This document shows, in pieces, positions 1-6,233 of a DNA stretch of 7,486 nt. Location of the stretch: contig JAGATO010000126.1 in NCBI GenBank assembly GCA_017621195.1, positions 1 to 7,486 on the forward strand. The letters are read 5' to 3'. Numbering within the stretch: the stretch's first letter is position 1; each line of letters begins with the position of its first letter. The translations under genes and the position numbers were made by a program. Origin of the DNA: Bacillota bacterium. GTDB taxonomy: Bacteria; Bacillota; Clostridia; Peptostreptococcales; Anaerovoracaceae. The notes below the pieces were generated by a model. The model was not told the DNA's origin. It worked only from the letters and a program-made list of their open reading frames with translations, and made no database searches.

Positions 1-908
1 AGCGTATCGTCCTTCATGAAGTTCAGGATCTGTTTCTGTCCCTCTGAAATCTCTCCCGGACGCTGTACCCGAATGGGAGGTTCCCGGTAGACCGGTTCGT
101 GAACCACCGGCTCTTCCGGTTTGAGATCCATGGTCTCCTGGACGCCGACGATCTTCGGCGGCGTTGCCTTCACAGCCGTCTTCTCCGCCGTTCTTTCCGC
201 TGTCTTTTCCACCGTTCTCAGCTCTTCTGTCCTCAGCTGTTCCGCTTCCAGCCGTTCCGCCTTTGCCGCGGCTCTGTGAGCCTTCAGATTGTCGAAGAAG
301 GCGCTGATGGGCGTGTTCACCAATAACAGTGCGCAGACCAGAATGACGGCGCCGCAGAAAATCCACAGTCCCGTCTTTCCTACGGTGGTCACCAGCGCCA
401 GGCCGATGAGCATTCCGAACACGCCGGCGCTGTCCCCCGTCTTTCCGGTGGCAAAGCTCTCGCCGATGAATCCGATGCCGAAGGTCTCTTCCCCCGTCAG
501 ACAGAACGCGGAATTGATCACCGCCGCCATCAGAAAGATGGTGATCAGACAGATCGCGGAACGCGTTCCGATGTGTGCCGTCTGCTTGGCAAACAGCAAA
601 ATCCCGTAGATGATCAGATAATAGGGCAGTATGTAAGCCACGATACCGAAGATCCCCATGAGGAAGCTCTTGATCAGAGAGCCCACGATTCCGGTAGCTT
701 CGGTCTGCAGGGAAATCGCCAGAAATACGCCGATGGCGATGAATACCACCGACCAGATCTCGTCGTGAATCCGGCTTTTCCGCAGGATTTCTTCTTTATG
801 TTTCTCCCGTTCCGCTTTGTTCTTCGCCCTGGTCTCCGCCGCTTTCGCTCGGGACGACGTATTGGAAGAACCGTTGGATTTTCCGGTTTGTTTTTTTGTT
901 TCTGCCAT
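1..908 (-). CDS. ftsK: FtsK/SpoIIIE DNA translocase, N-terminal part (partial)
   Basis: The frame opens at ATG 906-908 and stays open to the left edge (302 codons), so the C-terminal motor and DNA-reading gamma domain lie outside the window. Residues 1-50 are a charged, Lys/Glu-rich cytoplasmic tail. About four hydrophobic segments follow, near 52-68, 80-106, 117-137 and 163-198, with the spacing of the FtsK 4TM domain. An acidic/basic linker begins near 208, contains Glu-Lys-Thr-Ala type repeats at 228-247, and becomes Pro-rich from 249. Residues 284-302 look like the start of the soluble region. FtsK-family proteins anchor at the division septum and pump chromosomal DNA by ATP hydrolysis. 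The start is supported by GGAGG at 914-918, five bases upstream. The gene is divergent from dapA. Membrane topology and linker are seen directly; the family name is inferred, and FtsK versus SpoIIIE cannot be decided without the C-terminus. Confidence 0.88.
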   Translation of the reverse strand, partial: MAETKKQTGKSNGSSNTSSRAKAAETRAKNKAEREKHKEEILRKSRIHDEIWSVVFIAIGVFLAISLQTEATGIVGSLIKSFLMGIFGIVAYILPYYLIIYGILLFAKQTAHIGTRSAICLITIFLMAAVINSAFCLTGEETFGIGFIGESFATGKTGDSAGVFGMLIGLALVTTVGKTGLWIFCGAVILVCALLLVNTPISAFFDNLKAHRAAAKAERLEAEQLRTEELRTVEKTAERTAEKTAVKATPPKIVGVQETMDLKPEEPVVHEPVYREPPIRVQRPGEISEGQKQILNFMKDDT

Positions 909-924
909 AAATTCCTCCGTCGAT

Positions 925-944
925 GTACGACTGACAGTTCGTAC
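925..944. promoter_or_regulatory. Dyad in the ftsK leader / ftsK-dapA gap
   Basis: GTACG (925-929) and CGTAC (940-944) form an inverted repeat, and inside it ACTG (930-933) mirrors CAGT (935-938), with one unpaired T at 939. It lies between the predicted ftsK start point and the ftsK ribosome-binding site, where a repressor would block early transcription or a hairpin could form in the mRNA. On the plus strand it is followed by six T (945-950), so it also resembles a small terminator upstream of dapA. The dyad is seen directly; its function is inference. Confidence 0.45.
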
Positions 945-958
945 TTTTTTACCGAAAT

Positions 959-967
959 ATTATACCA
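959..967 (-). promoter_or_regulatory. Extended -10 promoter for ftsK
   Basis: Read on the minus strand this is TGGTATAAT, a perfect -10 hexamer (959-964) with the TGn extension (965-967). The hexamer 17 bases upstream, TATGAT, is a poor -35, which is typical when an extended -10 is present. Predicted transcription start is near 951, giving a leader of about 43 bases before the ftsK ATG. Confidence 0.72.
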
Positions 968-1028
968 TAAAACCTGCAGGAATCATATCATATTTTATAA
1001 CAATCAACAAGGAAAGAAGGTTTTGCCT

Positions 1029-1913
1029 ATGCCACTGTTTCAAGGAGCGGCAACCGCTCTCGTAACGCCTTTCCGGAATGGAAAACCGGATTATACAGCA
1101 CTGGAACAGTTGATTCAGTTCCAGTTGGAAAACCAGATCGACGCTATCGTCAGCTGCGGCACTACAGGCGAAGCGTCCACGTTATCGTTAGAAGAACAGA
1201 TCCAGGTGGTGCAGTTCACTGTTCATACTGTAAACGGCCGGGTTCCCGTCATCGCCGGGGCCGGTTCCAACGACACGAGCCTGGCTCTGACCAAAGCGAA
1301 AGCCATGGAATACGCCGGAGCCGACGGCATTCTGATGGTGACTCCCTATTACAATAAATGCTCCCAGACGGGGTTGATCAAGCATTACATCACTGTGGCC
1401 GATCAGCTGAAAACACCGATCCTTCTCTATTCGGTCGCCTCCCGTACCGGCGTCAACATCCTTCCCGATACGGTGCAGATTCTGGCCCGCCATCCCAACA
1501 TCTGCGGAATCAAAGAAGCCTCCGGCAACATCTCCCAGATCGTGGCGATCTCCCGATCCTGCAGCGAGGGCTTCGCCCTCTACTCCGGAAACGACGACCA
1601 GGTGGTCCCGATTCTGTCCATGGGCGGAAGCGGCGTCATCACCACGGCGGGAAATATCATTCCCAGGGAAATGCACCAGATGGTGCAGTACTGGCTGGAC
1701 GGCCAGTGGAGCGAAGCCGCCCGGATGCAGCGGGAATACAAGGAGCTGATCGACGCCCTGTTCTGCGAAGTCAACCCCATTCCCGTCAAGGCGGCCCTGG
1801 GGCTCATGGGAAAGCTGATATCGGAATACCGCCTTCCTCTGTGCGATCCCTCCGACGCCACGATGACTCGTCTGAAACAGGTTCTGACCAGATACGGGCT
1901 GATTTCCCGTTAG
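1029..1913 (+). CDS. dapA: 4-hydroxy-tetrahydrodipicolinate synthase
   Basis: This 294-residue cytoplasmic TIM-barrel enzyme condenses pyruvate with aspartate semialdehyde, the first committed step to diaminopimelate and lysine. Its length matches the family (about 290). Signature residues are in place: GTTGE with Thr45-Thr46, Tyr108 in TPYYNK, Tyr134, substrate-carboxylate Arg139 in SRTG, and the Schiff-base lysine Lys162 in GIKEASG. Arg139 favours DapA over sialate or keto-deoxy-sugar aldolases of the same superfamily. Two motifs are atypical: YSVASRTG where YNVPSRTG is usual, and NKCSQ where NKPTQ is usual. The frame is open much further upstream, but ATG 1029 matches the family N-terminus and follows a GAAGG ribosome-binding site (1016-1020) by eight bases. 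The gene appears monocistronic, ending at the terminator at 1969-1998. No strong promoter is evident in the AT-rich 945-1008. Confidence 0.95.
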   Translation: MPLFQGAATALVTPFRNGKPDYTALEQLIQFQLENQIDAIVSCGTTGEASTLSLEEQIQVVQFTVHTVNGRVPVIAGAGSNDTSLALTKAKAMEYAGADGILMVTPYYNKCSQTGLIKHYITVADQLKTPILLYSVASRTGVNILPDTVQILARHPNICGIKEASGNISQIVAISRSCSEGFALYSGNDDQVVPILSMGGSGVITTAGNIIPREMHQMVQYWLDGQWSEAARMQREYKELIDALFCEVNPIPVKAALGLMGKLISEYRLPLCDPSDATMTRLKQVLTRYGLISR

Positions 1914-1968
1914 GGCTCCGGTACATGTTCCGTTCCGAAACAAAAATTGTACCATCTCCCGGAAAGTA

Positions 1969-1998
1969 AAAAACCCTGTTGAAATCAACAGGGTTTTT
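1969..1998. terminator. Bidirectional rho-independent terminator (dapA / rpmF)
   Basis: A perfect 13-bp stem runs from five A plus CCCTGTTG (1969-1981) to CAACAGGG plus five T (1986-1998), with the tetraloop AAAT. The stem ends in a T-run on the plus strand and, because of the A-run on the other arm, also in a T-run on the minus strand. It lies 55 bases after the dapA stop and 31 bases after the rpmF stop, so it can end both convergent transcripts. Confidence 0.93.
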
Positions 1999-2029
1999 AG
2001 TGGCAATTTTCGTATCTTTTACCGATGCA

Positions 2030-2209
2030 TTATGCTTCAGCTACGACCGCTTTTCCATCATAGTAATTGCAGTTCGGGCATACTCTATGGGGAAGCTTAG
2101 GTTCGTGGCACTGAGGGCAAATGGATAATGCAGGTGCAGACATCTTCATATTTGCGCTTCTTCTGGAATTTCTCTTCGCCTTGGAAGTTTTTCTCTTTGG
2201 TACTGCCAT
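2030..2209 (-). CDS. rpmF: 50S ribosomal protein L32 (bL32)
   Basis: This 59-residue protein of the large ribosomal subunit begins with the family hallmark MAVPKRKTSK and a basic stretch to residue 17. Two CxxC pairs (Cys31/Cys34 and Cys44/Cys47) form a zinc ribbon, so it is the zinc-binding form of L32. A GTG three codons upstream (2216-2218) is in frame but lies inside the ribosome-binding site. ATG 2207-2209 is the proper start, six bases after AAAGGAGGTG (2216-2225), a full match to the 16S anti-Shine-Dalgarno. It follows ackA by 133 bases, has its own consensus promoter, and ends at the shared terminator, so it may be transcribed alone as well as from ackA readthrough. The DUF177 gene that usually precedes rpmF and the plsX that usually follows it are not here. 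Confidence 0.97.
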   Translation of the reverse strand: MAVPKRKTSKAKRNSRRSANMKMSAPALSICPQCHEPKLPHRVCPNCNYYDGKAVVAEA

Positions 2210-2297
2210 TGTGGACACCTCCTTTGCTCATTAAATACATTTTTAATCTACTGCAGTTTAAGGTCCTCAAATGGCACCCTTCAACGCTAACTATTAA

Positions 2298-2326
2298 ATT
2301 ATATAGCCTGCATCACTGCTTGTCAA
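2298..2326 (-). promoter_or_regulatory. Consensus sigma-A promoter for rpmF
   Basis: Reading the minus strand, TTGACA (2321-2326), a 17-base spacer and TATAAT (2298-2303) give a perfect housekeeping promoter in the gap after ackA. The predicted start is near 2291, leaving a leader of about 80 bases before the rpmF ATG. No terminator separates it from ackA, so readthrough from ackA is also expected. Confidence 0.93.
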
Positions 2327-2342
2327 TACTTTTCAATAAATT

Positions 2343-3539
2343 TTAGTCGTTAGCTAACGCTACGGTATCTCTGGCGATCATCAGCTCTTCGTTGGTGGGG
2401 ATCAGCAGAACCTTTACCTTGGAATCGTCTGCGCTGATGACGGTCTCCTTACCTCTTACCTTGTTCTTCACCAGGTCCATCTTAATTCCGAGAGCATCCA
2501 TATCCTCGCAGATGATGTCTCTCATGTTCATGTCGTTTTCGCCGACGCCTGCGGTGAATACGATGGCATCTGCGCCGTTCAGCTCAGCGAAGTAAGCGCC
2601 GATGTAGAACCGAACCTTGTGAGCGAATACCTTTTCCGCCAGCTGTGCTCTGTAGTTTCCTTCTGCGGCAGCAGCTTCCACGTCACGGAAGTCGCTGGAG
2701 ATACCGGAGATACCCAGAATACCGGACTTCTTATTCAGGATGTTGTTCATTTCACCCTGAGGCAGGTTTTCCTTCTGACGGATGTAAGTAACGATGGCAG
2801 GGTCAATGTCACCGGAACGGGTACCCATGACCAGACCTTCCAGCGGAGTAAAGCCCATGGAGGTGTCGATGCACTTACCGTTCTTGATGGCGGATACGGA
2901 AGCACCATTGCCCAGATGGCAGGTGATGATCTTCAGTTCTTCCAGCGGCTTACCCAGCATGTCTGCGGCTCTTTCCGCAACGTACTTGTGGGAAGTTCCG
3001 TGGAATCCGTATCTTCTGACCTTGTACTTTTCATAATATTCGTAGGGAATCGCATAGATGTAGGATTCAGCCGGCATGGTCTGATGGAATGCGGTGTCGA
3101 AGACAGCTACCATCGGTGTATTGGGCATCAGTTCCTGACATGCGCGGATACCCAGGATGTTAGGCGGATTGTGGAGAGGTGCCAGGTCGGTACATTCTTC
3201 CAGAGCCTTCATCACATCTTCCGTGATCTTTACAGAGCACGCATACTTTTCACCGGCATGAACAACGCGGTGACCAACGGCTTCGATTTCAGCCATGGAT
3301 TTAGCTACGCCGTGATCGGCGTCAACGATGGCATCCAGAACGTGACCGATGGCATCCTTGTGGTCGTCCATGGGAACTTCCAGAACGAACTTTTCCTGTC
3401 CGATTTTTTCGTGCTTCAGAACGGAACCGTTGATACCGATTCTTTCAACCAGTCCTTTGCACAGCAGAGATTCATCTTCCATCTGGAGCACCTGGTACTT
3501 CAGCGAAGAGCTTCCGCAGTTGATGACTAATACCTTCAT
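2343..3539 (-). CDS. ackA: Acetate kinase
   Basis: This 398-residue cytoplasmic enzyme interconverts acetyl-phosphate plus ADP with acetate plus ATP, the substrate-level phosphorylation step of anaerobic fermentation. The length is that of the family. The ASKHA-fold phosphate motif NCGSSSLKY is at 7-15. Catalytic residues fall at the canonical positions: Arg91 in GHRVVHAGE, Asp148 in FDTAFH, His180 in GFHGTSH, Arg241 in MGTRSGDIDP, and Glu384 in PTNEE. GHLGNGAS-like (CHLGNGAS, 207-214) and TAGVGEN (329-335) loops bind nucleotide. The start has AGGAGA (3545-3550) five bases upstream. It lies downstream of tmcAL with its own promoter. No phosphotransacetylase gene is in the window. Coding sequence is somewhat less GC-rich than tmcAL and ylbJ, which fits high expression but was judged by eye. 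Confidence 0.98.
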   Translation of the reverse strand: MKVLVINCGSSSLKYQVLQMEDESLLCKGLVERIGINGSVLKHEKIGQEKFVLEVPMDDHKDAIGHVLDAIVDADHGVAKSMAEIEAVGHRVVHAGEKYACSVKITEDVMKALEECTDLAPLHNPPNILGIRACQELMPNTPMVAVFDTAFHQTMPAESYIYAIPYEYYEKYKVRRYGFHGTSHKYVAERAADMLGKPLEELKIITCHLGNGASVSAIKNGKCIDTSMGFTPLEGLVMGTRSGDIDPAIVTYIRQKENLPQGEMNNILNKKSGILGISGISSDFRDVEAAAAEGNYRAQLAEKVFAHKVRFYIGAYFAELNGADAIVFTAGVGENDMNMRDIICEDMDALGIKMDLVKNKVRGKETVISADDSKVKVLLIPTNEELMIARDTVALAND

Positions 3540-3592
3540 TGCTTTCTCCTTCGATCTTCAATCAATTTCGTTTGTTAATTATTTCTCAATCC

Positions 3593-3641
3593 CCGAATGA
3601 CAGACAATGCCCGCGTCGCAGGACACAGGCACATACTTCGG
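3593..3641 (-). promoter_or_regulatory. Structured segment of the ackA leader
   Basis: Within the predicted ackA 5' leader, CCGAA and TTCGG (3593-3597 and 3637-3641) can pair around a GC-rich inner region. Inside, CCTGC (3618-3622) can pair with GCGGG (3610-3614, one G-U pair) around a three-base loop. This is the only GC-rich part of an otherwise AT-rich gap. It matches no riboswitch class that I recognise, and no ligand or regulator can be named. Confidence 0.3.
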
Positions 3642-3667
3642 ACATTCTATTAAAGATTACCAGAATC

Positions 3668-3697
3668 ATTATATCCCGAAACCGTTCCACAATTCAA
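3668..3697 (-). promoter_or_regulatory. Sigma-A-type promoter for ackA
   Basis: On the minus strand, TTGAAT (3692-3697), an 18-base spacer and a perfect TATAAT (3668-3673). The -35 element overlaps the tmcAL stop codon (3694-3696). The predicted start near 3661 gives a leader of about 120 bases before ackA. The -10 is strong; the -35 matches consensus in four of six positions. Confidence 0.78.
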
Positions 3698-5019
3698 GAG
3701 CTTTTTGTGGTTTTTTCGTTTTTATGCCCAATATATGGAGTGGTTACGAAGTCCGAGCCGTCGTAAAGCGCTTCGCCCTGAGCCAGGCGGCAAACGTCCG
3801 CTGCCCGGACGTCCCATTTCAGCGAAAGGAGACGACTCTGACCGGCATCGCCTTCGACCGCCACCTCTCCCCTGACGATCCGCTTCTCCTCCTTGGACAG
3901 CTCCCGGTTCAGATTGGTGTACCCAAAGTGCCTCCGCGTCAGCTTGATCTGACGCAGCAGACCGGCGCCCGCTTCGCTGCAGCCCAATACGCGGGCGTAC
4001 AGTCCCTCCTTCATGGCCGTCTCCTTCAGCCGCTGAAACTCCGAATCAGTCGTTCCCACCAGCGCGTGCATCAACAGGCGACGCAGACGGGCCGTCGGAT
4101 AGCGGCCGGAGGCCGCAGCTGCCAGAAGCTCCTCCGCGGTTCGGCATTGGGGAAGGGCGTTCCACAGCCGATACTCCAGACCTTCGCTGCAGCCATAGAC
4201 CGATCGGAGGCCCTCCGGTCCCAGCTGCAACAATCGATACAGGATCATGCCGTCCAGTCCGTCGGTTTCACACGGGCAAAGCCCGTCTCTGCCTTCCAGA
4301 ACCCTCCTCGTCTCCGCAGGCAGAGCGCTTCTCGCCTCTTCCCGGCGCTGCTCTTTCCATGCGCGGCGAATGGCCGTTGCACTTGAAAACCGCAGTTCAC
4401 CTTCCCCGGGTTCTTGAATTTCGGAGTCGTGATAGCCTCCCCGGCGTAGGACTCCGTGAGGAGCCATGGCGGTTTTCTGAAGCAGCAGCTGTCTCACATA
4501 TTCCGCACCCAGAATGTCGTTGGGCCTGTCCCACGCCGTCTCCCGGTCGATCTTCCCATCCTTTTCCGGCAGGAAATTCAGCAGCGCCCGGCTTCGGGCC
4601 ACCGGATAGGAAAGTCCCTCCACCATCCCCCCGGCAATGGCCGCCTGGAAGGCATCCTCGTTCTGCACCGAAGCGCTGGCCATGGAGATCAACGTTTCGG
4701 GATCGCTTTCACAGCCGAAGACCAGATCCGTCACGCAGCCCAGACTGCGAAGCACCGCCATGCCGCCCCGGGCAAATTCCTCAGCACTGTTGCAGGCGAA
4801 GGCAAAAGGAAGCTCCAGAACCAGATCCACACCGTTTTCCACGGCCATGGCTGCCCGCGTCCATTTGTCCCAGGCCGCCGCCTCTCCGCGCTGTGTCACA
4901 GACCCGCTGATGACGGCCACGGCGATCTGCGCTCCGGTCACGGCTTTGGCCTGTTCCAGATGATATTTGTGTCCGTTGTGAAACGGATTGTATTCCGCGA
5001 TGATCCCTACGATTTTCAT
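3694..5019 (-). CDS. tmcAL: tRNA(Met) cytidine acetate ligase
   Basis: This 441-residue protein belongs to the YlbM/TmcAL family. The family uses ATP and acetate to form acetyl-AMP and acetylates the wobble cytidine (C34) of elongator tRNA-Met, keeping AUG decoding accurate. The nucleotidyltransferase signature GIIAEYNPFHNGH is at 5-17, with the HxGH pair at His14 and His17. Further family motifs are SGSVTQRGE (38-46, where SGN is more usual), DKWTRA (51-56), DLVLELP (65-71), NDILGAEYV (167-175) and SATAIR (213-218). The C-terminal half is helical and basic (RYPTARLRRLLMHAL at 307-321), probably for tRNA binding. Its ATG overlaps the ylbJ stop by four bases (ATGA), so translation is likely coupled; the Shine-Dalgarno is weak. 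ackA, whose product handles acetate, lies directly downstream. Activity is inferred from the family. Confidence 0.93.
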   Translation of the reverse strand: MKIVGIIAEYNPFHNGHKYHLEQAKAVTGAQIAVAVISGSVTQRGEAAAWDKWTRAAMAVENGVDLVLELPFAFACNSAEEFARGGMAVLRSLGCVTDLVFGCESDPETLISMASASVQNEDAFQAAIAGGMVEGLSYPVARSRALLNFLPEKDGKIDRETAWDRPNDILGAEYVRQLLLQKTAMAPHGVLRRGGYHDSEIQEPGEGELRFSSATAIRRAWKEQRREEARSALPAETRRVLEGRDGLCPCETDGLDGMILYRLLQLGPEGLRSVYGCSEGLEYRLWNALPQCRTAEELLAAAASGRYPTARLRRLLMHALVGTTDSEFQRLKETAMKEGLYARVLGCSEAGAGLLRQIKLTRRHFGYTNLNRELSKEEKRIVRGEVAVEGDAGQSRLLSLKWDVRAADVCRLAQGEALYDGSDFVTTPYIGHKNEKTTKSS

Positions 5020-6233
5020 ACGTTCTCTCTTCTTCGTTTTTCTTTCATTTGAATTATCTTTTTCTCCACGGTGTACAGGAGACGGTCAATCGCCATCAGA
5101 ACCGCCATCAACGCGATGATGCAGCCCACGGAACGAGCGGAAAAGATCAGGCTGTGGATGCCGCCCAAAACGCGGACGGCCTCACGGTCCGAACCGTACA
5201 CCAGGCCTGTTGCCGCATCCAACATTCCCAGCCTCTGGGAAAACATCGCCGCCGTCATGGTAAGAAATGCGGCCAGACATCCGTGGCAGAACTTCATACA
5301 CAGGTAAAATCGGCTTTCGATGCGGCTTTCCGCTAACATGGAAAGGGACTGACCGGCGATGGACAGGCCTCCGAAGGCCAGAAAAAAGCCGCACAGCGCC
5401 AGGCGAAAGGGTCCGCTGATTCTCGTCAGCCTTGCCGCAGCATCGCACCCCATGGTCATTTCCAATACGCCCTTCATCACTGCTCCGTTCCACGGCCGCG
5501 GAAGTGCGGCCAACAGTCCGGAAAACTGCAGAAACTCCGACGCGATGGAAAAGATCACGATGTAACCGCAGATCTGCGCCAGGGAACGAAACGCGCTGAT
5601 GATCCCGTCGCTGAGATCCTCCGCCGCGGACCGACGCCTCGCTCCGGAAGCCAACGATGTACCGACCGTCGTTCCTGAACCGGAGGCAACAGCCGTTTCC
5701 GTGGGCAGGAGAATCCGTCCGAACAGCAGGCCGTTAAGCAACGCCGCCGCGTAGTGGCACAAAGCGATCAGATAGCCGCAGGCGGCGCTTCCCAGCATGG
5801 CGCATCCCACCGTTCCCACCAGGAACAGTGGGCCGGATACGCAGGAAAAGGATAAGATACGCTTTCCCTCCAGAGGCGACAGCTTTCCGGCGCGGCAGTA
5901 ATCCCCCACCAGCTTGGCAGCCATGGGATAGCCGGAGAACGCGCTGACGATGAAGATGAAGGCACCGATACCACCGCAGCCGTACACTCGGCGAACTGCC
6001 GGTTCCAGCAGGTGACCGATCCTCTCCGGCAGCCGAATCCGGATCATGAAATTGACGGCCACGAAAAAGGGAAACAGCGTGGGAAGCACCGTACCTGCAA
6101 AGAGGTTCAGCCCCGAGCGGCACCCATTGACCGCAATTTCGGGAAATGCCACCATGAGAAAACAGCCGGCGATGGTAAGAGCGCCGGCTGTCATATATGT
6201 TTTTTTCGTTGAATTCCAATGCGCTCTCTTCAT
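5016..6233 (-). CDS. ylbJ: YlbJ-family sporulation integral membrane protein
   Basis: This 405-residue polytopic membrane protein has hydrophobic segments near 14-33, 46-66, 90-108, 134-175 (probably two), 213-235, 275-300 and 366-386. It resembles the nucleoside-recognition (Gate) family. FSGYPMAAKLV at 99-109 and FGGLSIAGQSL at 287-297 are likely equivalent motifs of an internal repeat. GPLFLVGTVG (134-143) is also typical. In Bacillus subtilis ylbJ is a mother-cell sigma-E gene needed for normal heat-resistant spores; its transported substrate is unknown to me. Residues 178-204 form a Ser/Thr/Gly-rich loop ending in ARRRS. The C-terminus is a basic cytoplasmic tail. The start at ATG 6231-6233 has no good Shine-Dalgarno, so the N-terminus is less certain; ATG at residue 14 is an alternative. 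Its stop overlaps the tmcAL start. No clear sigma-E promoter was found. Confidence 0.88.
   Translation of the reverse strand: MKRAHWNSTKKTYMTAGALTIAGCFLMVAFPEIAVNGCRSGLNLFAGTVLPTLFPFFVAVNFMIRIRLPERIGHLLEPAVRRVYGCGGIGAFIFIVSAFSGYPMAAKLVGDYCRAGKLSPLEGKRILSFSCVSGPLFLVGTVGCAMLGSAACGYLIALCHYAAALLNGLLFGRILLPTETAVASGSGTTVGTSLASGARRRSAAEDLSDGIISAFRSLAQICGYIVIFSIASEFLQFSGLLAALPRPWNGAVMKGVLEMTMGCDAAARLTRISGPFRLALCGFFLAFGGLSIAGQSLSMLAESRIESRFYLCMKFCHGCLAAFLTMTAAMFSQRLGMLDAATGLVYGSDREAVRVLGGIHSLIFSARSVGCIIALMAVLMAIDRLLYTVEKKIIQMKEKRRRENV

Noticed and set aside
573..1028. Upstream in-frame extension of dapA to ATG 573
   Set aside because: It would run antisense through ftsK and the promoter gap, and the family N-terminus and ribosome-binding site both place the start at 1029.
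1920..1953. GGTACA / TGTACC inverted repeat just after dapA
   Set aside because: A 6-bp stem with a loop of over 20 bases and no T-run is weak beside the strong terminator at 1969-1998.
1188..2006. A 272-codon open frame on the minus strand opposite dapA
   Set aside because: It is fully antisense to an unambiguous dapA, crosses the shared terminator hairpin, has Gly/His/Asp-rich sequence with no family resemblance, and reflects GC-rich third positions of the true gene.
2216..2218. In-frame GTG start for rpmF
   Set aside because: It lies within the Shine-Dalgarno sequence itself, and L32 proteins begin at the MAVPKRK methionine.
2348..2359. Perfect 12-bp palindrome CGTTAGCTAACG at the 3' end of ackA
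   Set aside because: It lies within the last ackA codons, has no loop or T-run to act as a terminator, and no known operator was recognised.
3687..3716. Plus-strand hairpin CCACAA/TTGTGG followed by six T
   Set aside because: It looks like a terminator only on the plus strand, where there is no upstream gene. On the minus strand it is the end of tmcAL, where the A-run precedes the hairpin, so it would not terminate tmcAL.
3607..5052. Long plus-strand open frames opposite tmcAL (3607-4386, 4359-4910, 4456-5052)
   Set aside because: They lie opposite a clear TmcAL reading frame, are Arg/Pro/His-rich, overlap one another and lack ribosome-binding sites.
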